64,000 bases of DNA. Source: Palsa-504 sp963795795. Lineage in GTDB: Bacteria > Actinomycetota > Actinomycetes > Streptosporangiales > Streptosporangiaceae. Location of the stretch: contig CAWCJS010000034.1 in the NCBI GenBank assembly GCA_963795795.1, forward strand, positions 620,001 through 684,000, given 5' to 3'. Under the pieces are notes generated by a model that ran no database searches, was not told the origin of the DNA, and saw only the letters and a program-made list of their open reading frames with translations. How positions within the stretch are numbered: position 1 is the first letter of the stretch; each line of letters begins with the position of its first letter. Made by a program: the position numbers and the translations under genes. Positions 32,588 through 40,354 of the stretch are shown piece by piece.

Positions 32588-33718
32588 ATGGAAAGGAAAG
32601 CATCAAGACGGTATGCGGCCGCGGCCGCGATCGTTACCACCACGGCAGGCCTGCTGGCCTTGTCGGGTCTGGCGGCCGGCAACGCCGGCGCCCAGGGCTT
32701 CGGCGCCTTCGTCGGCCCGCTGCATCACCACTCGACGATCGCCTCGACGGTGCCGGGAAACGGCGACGTCAACCCCTACGGTGTGGCGGTCGTCCCGCGC
32801 ACCGCGGGCGATGAGTTCCGGGGCAACATCCTGATCAGCAACTTCAACAACTCGGGCAACGTTCAGGGCACCGGGACCACGATCACCGAGGTCACCCCGT
32901 CCGGCAAGACGTGGGTATTCGCCAAGATCAGCCGCCATCTGGCCGGATGCCCCGGCGGGGTGGGCCTGACCACCGCCCTCGTGGCGCTGCGCAGCGGCTG
33001 GGTCATCGTCGGCTCGCTGCCCACCCGGGGCGGCAACGTCTCGGGGGCGGGCTGCCTGATCGTGGTGGACCCATCCGGCCACGTCCGGGAGACGTTCACC
33101 GGCAACAACATCAACGGTCCGTGGGACATGACCGCCGCTGACTTCGGCAGCACCGCGGAACTGTTCGTCACCAACGTGCTGAACGGCACCGTCGCAGCCG
33201 GCGGCAAGACGGTCGACGAGGGCACGGTAGTCAGGCTCTTCGTGGTCATCCCGTCCTACGGGCTGCCCTACGTCCAGAGGTCGGACGTCATCGGGTCCGG
33301 CTTCGCCGAGCACCTGGACCCGGCGGCGCTGGTCATCGGCCCGACCGGGGTGAGCCTCAGCCAGAACGGCACGCTGTACGTCGCCGACACGGTAGCGAAC
33401 AGGATCGCCGGCATCCGCAACGCGCTATGGCGTATCACCGACGCGGGCACCGGCTTCACGGTCTCGCAGGGGCGTCACCTGAACGGCGAGCTCGGCCTGG
33501 TCACCGCGCCCAACGGTGACCTCCTGACGGTCAACAGCGGGAACGGGAACCTAGTCGAGGTCACCCCGTTCGGGGCGCAGATCGCCGTCCGCACGCTCGA
33601 CACCAGCGGTTCCCCGGCGGGTGCGGGCGCGCTGTTCGGCCTGGCGGTCGTGCCCTTCCGCGACGCCGTCTACTACGTCGACGACGCCACCAACCAGCTG
33701 GACCTGCTCCACGCCTGA
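32588..33718 (+). CDS. Secreted NHL-type beta-propeller protein, copy 1
   Basis: A 376-residue protein with an N-terminal signal: basic MERKASRRY, a hydrophobic core AAAAIVTTTAGLLALSGLAA, then NAGAQG as a probable cleavage region. The rest is built of beta-propeller strands, including NPYGVAVVPRT, GNILISNFNNSGNVQGTG, NGTLYVADTVANRI and LFGLAVVPFRDAVYYVDDAT. These resemble NHL/SMP-30-like propellers. A Cys pair may bridge (ACP-like positions AGCPGG and GAGCLI). It is 70-80% like the next gene by eye. No enzymatic function can be assigned; an extracellular binding role is likely. Confidence 0.8.
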   Translation: MERKASRRYAAAAAIVTTTAGLLALSGLAAGNAGAQGFGAFVGPLHHHSTIASTVPGNGDVNPYGVAVVPRTAGDEFRGNILISNFNNSGNVQGTGTTITEVTPSGKTWVFAKISRHLAGCPGGVGLTTALVALRSGWVIVGSLPTRGGNVSGAGCLIVVDPSGHVRETFTGNNINGPWDMTAADFGSTAELFVTNVLNGTVAAGGKTVDEGTVVRLFVVIPSYGLPYVQRSDVIGSGFAEHLDPAALVIGPTGVSLSQNGTLYVADTVANRIAGIRNALWRITDAGTGFTVSQGRHLNGELGLVTAPNGDLLTVNSGNGNLVEVTPFGAQIAVRTLDTSGSPAGAGALFGLAVVPFRDAVYYVDDATNQLDLLHA

Positions 33719-33730
33719 CCCCAGGATCGT

Positions 33731-33772
33731 CACGCTGTAGTCCCGCTCCCGGCTATGCGGGACTACAGCGTG
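33731..33772 (+). terminator. Terminator between the two propeller genes
   Basis: A perfect 16-bp stem CACGCTGTAGTCCCGC / GCGGGACTACAGCGTG around a 10-base loop starts 13 bases after the first propeller gene. The two paralogues are therefore probably separate transcripts, each with its own copy of the conserved upstream block. Confidence 0.85.
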
Positions 33773-33805
33773 GCCCCGGCCAGTCCCGCCCGCCCCTTCC
33801 GTTAT

Positions 33806-33828
33806 GCTCACCTTCACGTGCACATGGG
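33806..33828 (+). promoter_or_regulatory. Conserved upstream block of propeller gene 2
   Basis: GCTCACCTTCACGTG then C and ACATGGG, 22 of 23 bases identical to the block before the first propeller gene and at almost the same distance from the start codon. Its conservation inside otherwise diverged spacer suggests regulation in common. Confidence 0.5.
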
Positions 33829-33856
33829 GACACAGAGTCTTTCTGAAGGGAGCGGT

Positions 33857-34990
33857 ATGGAAAGGAAGGCAACACGACGGTACGCTGCGGGCCTGGCCGC
33901 GATCGTCACTGCCACGGCCGGCTTGCTGACCGGGACGGGGCTGGTGGCCGGTAATGCCAACGCGCAGGGCACCAGTGCCTTCGTCGGCCCCCTGCACCAC
34001 ATCTCGAAGATCGCCTCGACGGTGCCCGGCAACGGCGACGTCAACCCCTACGGGGTGGCGGTCATCCCGAGCAGCACCGGCGACCTGTCCCAGGGCAACA
34101 TCCTGGTCAGCAACTTCAACGACAAGGGGAACGTCCAGGGCACCGGGACCACGATCACCGAGGTCACCCCGTCCGGCAAGACGCGGGTGTTCGCCACGAT
34201 CAACAGGAACCTCCCCAGTTGCCCCGGCGGCGTGGGCCTGACCACGGCCCTGACCGCGCTGCAAAGCGGCTGGGTGATCGTCGGCTCGCTGCCGACCAGG
34301 GGCGGCAGCATCTCGGGCGCCGGCTGCCTGATCGTCCTGGACCGGTGGGGCCACGTGCGCGAGACGTTCACCGGCCACGGCATTAACGGCCCGTGGGACA
34401 TGGCCACCGACGACCTGGGCAACCAGGCCGTGCTGTTCATCACCAACGTCCTGAACGGCACGGTCGCCGCCCACGGCCACACCGTCTACCAGGGCTCGGT
34501 GCTCCGGCTCAGCGTCACGATCCCGTCCTCCGGGCTGCCCTACATCTGGTTCGCGAACCAGATCGGATCCGGGCTTCCCGAGAGGCTGAACTCCTCGGCC
34601 CTGGTCCTCGGGCCCACCGGCCTCGGCCTGGGCGCCGACGGGACCCTGTACGTCGCCGACACCCTGGACAACCAGATCACCGCCATCCCCGACGCGCTCG
34701 ACCGCGCAGATGATCCCGCCGCCGGCTACACGGTCTCCCAGGGCGGTCACCTGAACGGTGAGCTCGGCCTGGTCATCGCGCCCAACGGCGACATCCTGAC
34801 CGTCAACGGGGGGAACGGGAACCTGGTCGAGATCACGCCGTCCGGGACGCAGATCGCGGTCAGCAGGCTCGACAGCAGCGGTTCCCCGAAGGGTGCGGGC
34901 GCCCTGTTCGGCCTGGCGGTGGTGCCCGGCCACGACGCCGTCTACTTCGTCGACGACGCCACCAACCAGCTAGACCTGCTCCACGCCTAA
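33857..34990 (+). CDS. Secreted NHL-type beta-propeller protein, copy 2
   Basis: A 377-residue paralogue of the preceding gene with the same plan: MERKATRRYAAGLAAIVTAT signal, then propeller strands such as GDVNPYGVAVIPSSTGD, NILVSNFNDKGNVQGTGTTI and NQLDLLHA at the end. The C-termini of the two proteins are identical over DDATNQLDLLHA. Its last 21 bases overlap the 3' end of murB on the other strand. Function unknown; the pair is a local tandem duplication. Confidence 0.8.
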   Translation: MERKATRRYAAGLAAIVTATAGLLTGTGLVAGNANAQGTSAFVGPLHHISKIASTVPGNGDVNPYGVAVIPSSTGDLSQGNILVSNFNDKGNVQGTGTTITEVTPSGKTRVFATINRNLPSCPGGVGLTTALTALQSGWVIVGSLPTRGGSISGAGCLIVLDRWGHVRETFTGHGINGPWDMATDDLGNQAVLFITNVLNGTVAAHGHTVYQGSVLRLSVTIPSSGLPYIWFANQIGSGLPERLNSSALVLGPTGLGLGADGTLYVADTLDNQITAIPDALDRADDPAAGYTVSQGGHLNGELGLVIAPNGDILTVNGGNGNLVEITPSGTQIAVSRLDSSGSPKGAGALFGLAVVPGHDAVYFVDDATNQLDLLHA

Positions 34991-36034
34991 CCAGACCACC
35001 CCTACCAGTACCGGTTCCGGGGTGAGCGACACGCCGAACGCGTCGCTCACCCCGTCCCTGATCTCCCGGGCCAGGGCCATCAGCCCGGCCGTGGTCGCCG
35101 ATCCGGAGTTGACCAGGGCCAGCGTGTGCTTGGACGAGATCCGCGCCCCGTCGCCCGGGCGGTATCCCTTGGCGAACCCCGCCCGCTCGATCAACCAGGC
35201 CGCGGGCACCTTCACCAGCCCGCCGCCCGCGTCGAACCTGGGCACCGTGGTCCCCGCCCCGCACCTGGCCCGCGCTGCCGTCTCGACGGTCCGCAGCCCG
35301 GCGGCATCCAGCACCGGGTTGACGAAGAACGAGCCGACGCTGCGGGTATCGGGGTCGGCCGGATCGATCACCATTCCCTTGCGCTTGCGCACGGCAAGAA
35401 CGGCCGCGCGAGCCTGTTCCGCGGGGACCCGGTCACCGATCTCGACTCCCAGGGCCGCGGCTAGCTCGGCGTAGCGGACCGGCGCAGACAGCGCCTGGGC
35501 GGATAGCCGGAACGTCACGCTGAGCACCACGAGCCTGCGCGCCTCGTCCCGCTTGAACCGGCTGGTCCGGTAGCCGAATCCGCACTCGGCGCGGCCGAGG
35601 GTCCGGACCCGCCGGGCCTCCCGGTCGTAGGCCCGCACCTGCGTGATCGTCTCGCATACTTCCTGGCCGTAGGCACCGACGTTCTGGATCGGGGTGGCGC
35701 CGGCCAGGCCGGGGATGCCTGACAGGCACTCCAGGCCGACCAGGCCCGCCGCGATCGTCCGGGCGACCACGCCGTCCCAGTCCTCACCCGCCGCTACGGT
35801 GACCGTCCCCGGTTCGGGACCGTAGCGCATACCCTGGGTCGCCACCTGGACGACGGTCCCGTCGAACCCCTCGTCGGCCACGACCAGGTTGCTGCCGCCG
35901 CCGAGGATCAGCAGGGGCTCGCCGCGCGCGTCGGCGGCGCCGACGGCCTCGATGAGGTCGTGCTCGGTCCCGGCCGACACGAAGTCGCGGGCCGGGCCGC
36001 CGAAGCGGATCGTGGTGTGGTCGGCCAGCCTCAC
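34970..36034 (-). CDS. murB: UDP-N-acetylmuramate dehydrogenase (UDP-N-acetylenolpyruvoylglucosamine reductase)
   Basis: A 354-residue FAD enzyme that reduces UDP-GlcNAc-enolpyruvate to UDP-MurNAc in peptidoglycan synthesis. It shows the FAD-binding GGGSNLVVADEGFDGTVV, GIPGLAGATPIQNVGAYGQE, the type I MurB loop GYRTSRFKRD, the catalytic serine region SVGSFFVNPV and the C-terminal Glu in LTPEPVLVG. The start overlaps the stop of the MaoC gene upstream by four bases. Confidence 0.96.
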   Translation of the reverse strand: MRLADHTTIRFGGPARDFVSAGTEHDLIEAVGAADARGEPLLILGGGSNLVVADEGFDGTVVQVATQGMRYGPEPGTVTVAAGEDWDGVVARTIAAGLVGLECLSGIPGLAGATPIQNVGAYGQEVCETITQVRAYDREARRVRTLGRAECGFGYRTSRFKRDEARRLVVLSVTFRLSAQALSAPVRYAELAAALGVEIGDRVPAEQARAAVLAVRKRKGMVIDPADPDTRSVGSFFVNPVLDAAGLRTVETAARARCGAGTTVPRFDAGGGLVKVPAAWLIERAGFAKGYRPGDGARISSKHTLALVNSGSATTAGLMALAREIRDGVSDAFGVSLTPEPVLVGVVWLGVEQV

Positions 36035-36456
36035 GGGAGACGGACGACGGCGCGGGCGCGAGTGAGGACCTTCGTGCCGTCCGACCTGGCCGTGACGTCG
36101 ACGGCCACCCGGTTTCCCTCGAGCTTGCCGGTGACGGTGCCTGCGATCTCGACGGTGGCGCCCTTATCGTCGTCGGGCACGACGACCGGGGCGGAGAACC
36201 TGACGCCGAATTCGGCCACGGCGCCCGGGTCTCCGGCCCACTCGGCCAGGAACCGGCCCGCCAGCGCCATGGTCAGCATGCCGTGGGCGATCACGTCGGG
36301 CAGGCCGACGGCCTTGGCGATGCGCTCGTTCCAGTGGATCACGTTGAAGTCGCCGGAGGCCCCCGCGTACCGGACCAGGTCGAGCCGTGTCACCTGGTAC
36401 TGCCGGGGCGGGATCTCGGTCCCGGCCTGCGTCTCGTCGTAGCTGGGGGTGGACAT
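36031..36456 (-). CDS. hadB: MaoC-type (R)-hydratase, HadB-like subunit
   Basis: A 141-residue hot-dog fold protein with the hydratase-2 motif Y-x-G-A-S-G-D-F-N-x-I-H (RYAGASGDFNVIHWNERIAK) and the catalytic Asp/His pair. In mycobacteria the HadA-HadB pair dehydrates 3-hydroxyacyl chains in fatty acid synthase II, and the gene order rpmG-hadA-hadB is the same. The exact substrate in this organism is not known. It overlaps murB by four bases. Confidence 0.85.
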   Translation of the reverse strand: MSTPSYDETQAGTEIPPRQYQVTRLDLVRYAGASGDFNVIHWNERIAKAVGLPDVIAHGMLTMALAGRFLAEWAGDPGAVAEFGVRFSAPVVVPDDDKGATVEIAGTVTGKLEGNRVAVDVTARSDGTKVLTRARAVVRLP

Positions 36457-36466
36457 CGCTTCTCCC

Positions 36467-36910
36467 CTACGCCCCGCGCTCGACGAGGACCGACCGGGCG
36501 GTGCAGACGTGCTCGCCGTCCAGGGTCCTGATCTCGGTGACCGTCGCGAGCGTGGTCATGGCGCCGATCCGCTTGATGTCCTCGATCGTGGACTGCGACA
36601 CGACGACGTCACCCGCGTGCAGCGGGCGGATGTGGGTGAAGCTCTGCTCGCCGTGGACGACCATGGCGTAGTTGACCCCGAGGCCGGGGTCGAAGGTCAC
36701 TTTCGCGCTGCCCGCCGCGCTGACCACGATGGCGAACGTGGGCGGCGCGATCACGTCCGGGTAGCCTGCGGCCTGCGCGGCGGCGCGGTCACGGCACAGC
36801 GGGCTCGGCTCACCGATCGCGTCGGCGAACTCGGCGATCTTGACCCAGCTGACCTCATACGGGTCGGACGGCGCGAAGGTCCGCCCGATGTACTCGGTGT
36901 TGATCGCCAA
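36467..36910 (-). CDS. hadA: MaoC-type dehydratase N-terminal domain protein, HadA-like subunit
   Basis: A 147-residue hot-dog protein starting MAINTEYIGRTFAPSDPYEV, with APPTFAIVVSAAGSAKVTFD and HGEQSFTHIRPLHAGDVVVS. It lacks the catalytic hydratase-2 motif, as the HadA-type stabilising subunit does. It lies ten bases before hadB and thirteen after rpmG, which supports a heterodimer. A general MaoC-domain role is the safer claim. Confidence 0.82.
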   Translation of the reverse strand: MAINTEYIGRTFAPSDPYEVSWVKIAEFADAIGEPSPLCRDRAAAQAAGYPDVIAPPTFAIVVSAAGSAKVTFDPGLGVNYAMVVHGEQSFTHIRPLHAGDVVVSQSTIEDIKRIGAMTTLATVTEIRTLDGEHVCTARSVLVERGA

Positions 36911-36923
36911 GGCAGGCCGCTAA

Positions 36924-37088
36924 CTAGCGGGTCTCGCGGTGCGCCCGGTGGCAGCGGCAAAACGGGCAGTACTTCTTCAGCTCGAGCCGGTCCGGGTCGT
37001 TGCGCCGGTTCTTCCTGGTGATGTAGTTCCGGCGCTTGCACTCCTGGCAAGCCAGCGTGATCTTCGGCCGGACATCGGTGGCAGCCAC
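36924..37088 (-). CDS. rpmG: 50S ribosomal protein L33, zinc type
   Basis: A GTG start at 37086-37088 gives a 54-residue L33, (M)AATDVRPKITLACQECKRR then NYITRKNRRNDPDRLELKKY, CPFCRCHRAHRETR. The two CxxC pairs are present (CQEC and CPFC), so it is the zinc-binding form. It lies between tRNA-Met and the hadAB pair, the order found in mycobacteria. It was too short to stand out by length but the sequence is clear. Confidence 0.96.
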   Translation of the reverse strand: MAATDVRPKITLACQECKRRNYITRKNRRNDPDRLELKKYCPFCRCHRAHRETR

Positions 37089-37134
37089 GACAGTGCCTTC
37101 CTGATCTGCACGGGGACTCGTGAGTGTACAAGTG

Positions 37135-37208
37135 TAGCGGAGGCCGGACTTGAACCGGCGACACAGCGATTATGAGCCGCTTGCTCTGCCTGTCTGAGCT
37201 ACTCCGCC
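37135..37208 (-). tRNA. tRNA-Met (anticodon CAT)
   Basis: A 74-nt cloverleaf on the minus strand begins GGCGGAGTAGCTCAGACAGG. The anticodon arm is AGCGG-CTCATAA-TCGCT (anticodon CAT), the T arm contains GGTTCAAGTCC, and the acceptor strand ends CTCCGCT-A. Base 1 pairs with base 72, so it is the elongator form, not the initiator. It is directly upstream of rpmG. Confidence 0.95.
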
Positions 37209-37278
37209 ATCCGGGATAGGGTACCCGATCCGGCGACCGCGGGCTCACCGCGAAGCGCCCACCCACCGGGACCCGGCT

Positions 37279-39603
37279 TTGACCGCCTCCGCCCGGCCCG
37301 GCAAGATCAAGGACGTGAGCATCCTGGGCACCCGGGTCCTGCGGACCGAAGATCCCCGCTTTCTGACCACCGGCGGCGTCTACACCGCGGACGTGACCGA
37401 CGAGCGGCTGGCCGGCGCGTGCCACGTCCACTTCGTGAGATCCCCCGTCGCGCACGCCCGGATCCTGTCCGTCGACGTCAGCGCGGCGCTGGCCCAGCCG
37501 GGCGTCATCGCCGCCTTCACCGGTGCCGACCTGGCCGACCTGCCCCTGCCGGGGCCGCTGATGCCCATGATCAGCGCGCACATGGTCCAGCCCTTGCTGG
37601 CCAGGGGCACGGTCCGCTACGTGGGCGAGCCGGTGGCCGTGGTCGTGACCGAGAACCGGTACCAGGGCGAGGACGCGGCCGACCTGGTGGACGTCGAATA
37701 CGACCCGCTGCCCGCGGTGGTGGACATGGCCGCCGCCACGGACAGCGACGCCGCCGTGCTGTTCCCCGAGGCCGGCACCAACGTCGCCGCGTCGTTCGGC
37801 GACCCCACCTCGTTCGCGGCCGACCTGTTCGACGGCTGCGAGGTCGTCGTCTCCCGGACGATCGTGAACCAGCGGGTGGCGCCCGCGCCGATGGAGACGC
37901 GAGCCGCGGCCGCGAGCTGGGCCGACGGCCGGCTGACGGCCTGGATCCCGAACCAGGGCGCGCAGGGCACCCGCGGCAGCCTGGCGGACCTGCTGGGGAT
38001 CGACCAGGCCGACATCCGGGTCATCACGCCAGACGTGGGCGGCGGGTTCGGGGCCAAGTTCGGCGCCGACTCCGAGCACGCGATGGTCTGCTGGGTCGCC
38101 CGCGCCCTGGGCCGGCCCGCCCGCTGGACCGAGACGCGCAACGAGAACCTGGTCGGGATGACGCACGGCCGGGCCCAGCGCCAGACCGTCACGATCGGCG
38201 GCCGCCGGGACGGCACGGTGCTGGCCTACCGCCTGGAGATCCTGCAGGATTCGGGGGCGTACCCGAAGTTCGGCGCGTTCCTGCCGTTCCTGACCATCCT
38301 GATGGCGCCCGGGCCCTACGTGTTGGGTCGCGCCGAGGCGGCGGCCACGTCCGTGGTGACGAACACCACGCCCGTCGGGGCATACCGCGGCGCGGGCCGG
38401 CCCGAGGCCACGGCCGCGGTGGAGCGGGCCATCGACCTGTTCGCCGCCGAGATCGGCGTCGACCCGGCGCAGGTCCGCAGGAAAAACCTGCTGCCCGCGT
38501 TCACCGAGCCGCATACGACGGCCTTCGGCGCCGTCTACGACAGCGGCGACTACACCGCCGCGCTGGAGCTGGCGCTGGTCACGGCGGGGTACGCGGACCT
38601 GAGAGACGAGCAGGCCAAACGCCGCGCCGACGGCGACGCCATCCAGCTGGGCATCGGCCTGTCCTGCTACGTGGAGATCACGGGGGCCGGGGGCGAGGCG
38701 GGCGGCCCGAGCGAGAACGCCACGGTCGAAGTCCATCCGGATGGCAGCGCCACGATCCTCACCGGGACCTCACCGCACGGCCAGGGGCACGAGACCGTCT
38801 GGGCGATGCTGGCCAGCGAGGAGCTCGGCATCCCGATCGGCAAGATCACGGTGAAGTGGGGCGACACGGACCTGGTCCCGCAGGGTGGCGGCACGGGCGG
38901 CTCGCGCAGCCTGCAGCAGGGCGGCGCGGCGGTGCAGCAGGCCTCCAGGGAACTCCTCGACGTGGCCAGGGAACGGGCCGCGGGCGAACTGGAAGCCAAC
39001 CCCGCCGACCTCGTATTCGACACCGGGCGCAGCGCCTTCGCCGTCGTGGGCGACCCGGACGCCGCGGTGCCGCTGGCCAGCCTCGCCGCCACCGAGCGGC
39101 TCTTCGTGCGTGCGGTATTCCGGGCTGCGGGCGCCACGTTCCCGTTCGGCGCGCACGTGGCCGTGGTCGAGGTGGACACCGAGACCGGCAAGGCGGTGCT
39201 GCGGCGCGTGGTGACCGTCGACGACGCGGGCACCGTGGTCAACCCGCTGCTGGCCGAGGGCCAGCGGCACGGCGGCATCGCCCAGGGCGCGGCGCAGGCG
39301 TTCCTCGAGGAGGTCATCTACGACGAAGACGGCAACCCGATGACCTCGACCTTCGCCGACTACGCGATCGTCTCGGCCGCCGAGATGCCCACCTTTGAGC
39401 TGGCCGACATGGCCACGCCCACGACCTACAACCCGCTCGGGGCCAAAGGCATCGGCGAGGCCGCCACCATCGGCTCGACCCCGGCCGTCCAGAACGCGAT
39501 CATCAACGCCGTCGCGCACCTCGGGGTCCGCCACCTCGACATGCCCGCCACCCCGCAGCGGGTGTGGCAGGAACTGCGGGCGGTTTCTACGGAACGGCAC
39601 TAG
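37279..39603 (+). CDS. Xanthine dehydrogenase-family molybdopterin-binding large subunit (form II CoxL-like), orphan
   Basis: A 774-residue molybdenum hydroxylase subunit. It has the first MPT domain (LRTEDPRFLTTGGVYTADVT), the active-site loop AYRGAGR at residues 368-374 (form II, not the AYRCSFR of true aerobic CO dehydrogenases), GQGHETVWAMLASEELG and the catalytic Glu727 in KGIGEAATIGSTPA. The usual FAD (medium) and 2Fe-2S (small) subunits are not next to it. So the substrate, possibly an aldehyde or N-heterocycle, and its partners are unknown. The start is TTG; a GTG at 37315 is an alternative. Confidence 0.88.
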   Translation: MTASARPGKIKDVSILGTRVLRTEDPRFLTTGGVYTADVTDERLAGACHVHFVRSPVAHARILSVDVSAALAQPGVIAAFTGADLADLPLPGPLMPMISAHMVQPLLARGTVRYVGEPVAVVVTENRYQGEDAADLVDVEYDPLPAVVDMAAATDSDAAVLFPEAGTNVAASFGDPTSFAADLFDGCEVVVSRTIVNQRVAPAPMETRAAAASWADGRLTAWIPNQGAQGTRGSLADLLGIDQADIRVITPDVGGGFGAKFGADSEHAMVCWVARALGRPARWTETRNENLVGMTHGRAQRQTVTIGGRRDGTVLAYRLEILQDSGAYPKFGAFLPFLTILMAPGPYVLGRAEAAATSVVTNTTPVGAYRGAGRPEATAAVERAIDLFAAEIGVDPAQVRRKNLLPAFTEPHTTAFGAVYDSGDYTAALELALVTAGYADLRDEQAKRRADGDAIQLGIGLSCYVEITGAGGEAGGPSENATVEVHPDGSATILTGTSPHGQGHETVWAMLASEELGIPIGKITVKWGDTDLVPQGGGTGGSRSLQQGGAAVQQASRELLDVARERAAGELEANPADLVFDTGRSAFAVVGDPDAAVPLASLAATERLFVRAVFRAAGATFPFGAHVAVVEVDTETGKAVLRRVVTVDDAGTVVNPLLAEGQRHGGIAQGAAQAFLEEVIYDEDGNPMTSTFADYAIVSAAEMPTFELADMATPTTYNPLGAKGIGEAATIGSTPAVQNAIINAVAHLGVRHLDMPATPQRVWQELRAVSTERH

Positions 39604-39657
39604 ATCGGACTTTCGCAAACGGACTTACGCCCCTAATAGCCTGGATCGGACTTTCGC
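39603..39657. repeat. 14-bp direct repeats before the ECF sigma gene
   Basis: GATCGGACTTTCGC occurs at 39603-39616 and 39644-39657, 41 bases apart, in the short space between the molybdenum hydroxylase and the sigma gene. They could be repeated promoter or regulator sites for the sigma operon. The first one overlaps the stop codon of the upstream gene. Confidence 0.6.
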
Positions 39658-39712
39658 CAATAATTCGCGCTTAGCCGACGCCCGGCCGCCGGGATGTCTC
39701 ATCATGTGGTGA

Positions 39713-40354
39713 GTGAAACGGGCGGGTGTCTCGGTCCGGCCGGGCGGTGTGGACCTGGGCGGGGCGGTCGGCCGGGCGCAGGACGGCGACCCGGAGGCCT
39801 TCCGCGCCCTGTACCGCGACACCCAGCCCCGGCTGCTGCGCTACCTGCACACCCTGGTCGGCGACGACGCCGAAGACATCGCCTCGGAAACCTGGCTCCA
39901 GGTCACCCGCGACCTCGCCGGCTTTTCCGGCGACTACGACGGCTTCCGCGGCTGGGTCGCCACCATCGCCCGCCACCGCGCCCTGGACCACCTGCGCTAC
40001 CACGCCCGCCGCCCCCCGGCCCAGCCCGTCCCCGCCGAAGACCTGGCCGCGTACCCGTCCGGCCGCCCCGGCGCCGACGACACCGCCGACAGCGCCCTCG
40101 AAGCCCTGTCCACCAGCGCCGCCCTCGCCCTGATCGCCACCCTGCCCGCCGACCAGGCCGAAGCCGTCCTGCTCCGCGCCGTCCTCGGCCTGGACGCCGC
40201 GACCGCCGCCCGCGTCCTGGGCAAACGACCCGGAGCCGTCCGCACCGCCGCCTACCGCGGCCTGCGCACCCTCGCCACGCACCTGCAACCCGGGCCCGCC
40301 CCGCCGGGGACTGTGACATCCATGAGGGAGTTGACGCTGAAGGACATGAGATGA
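39713..40354 (+). CDS. ECF RNA polymerase sigma factor, copy 1
   Basis: A GTG start gives 213 residues. Region 2 is AFRALYRDTQPRLLRYLHTL and DDAEDIASETWLQVTRDLAG, with RGWVATIARHRALDHLRYHA as the DNA-melting/-10 part. Region 4 is LIATLPADQAEAVLLRAVLG then LDAATAARVLGKRPGAVRTA. The linker is Pro/Ala-rich. Its stop overlaps the ATG of the next gene (ATGA), which is typical of a sigma/anti-sigma pair. The central 543 bp are repeated, with no difference seen, 2.2 kb downstream. Confidence 0.92.
   Translation: MKRAGVSVRPGGVDLGGAVGRAQDGDPEAFRALYRDTQPRLLRYLHTLVGDDAEDIASETWLQVTRDLAGFSGDYDGFRGWVATIARHRALDHLRYHARRPPAQPVPAEDLAAYPSGRPGADDTADSALEALSTSAALALIATLPADQAEAVLLRAVLGLDAATAARVLGKRPGAVRTAAYRGLRTLATHLQPGPAPPGTVTSMRELTLKDMR
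39754..40296 (+). repeat. 543-bp direct repeat, copy 1 (ECF sigma core)
   Basis: The segment from CCTGGGCGGGGCGGTCGG to CTGCAACCCGGGCC matches 41931-42473 with no difference seen by eye and the same length. Upstream and downstream flanks are unrelated. Such identity at third codon positions points to a very recent duplication or ongoing gene conversion. Confidence 0.95.

Noticed and set aside
37279..39603. True aerobic carbon monoxide dehydrogenase (CoxL)
   Set aside because: The active-site loop reads AYRGAGR and not AYRCSFR, and coxM/coxS are absent.
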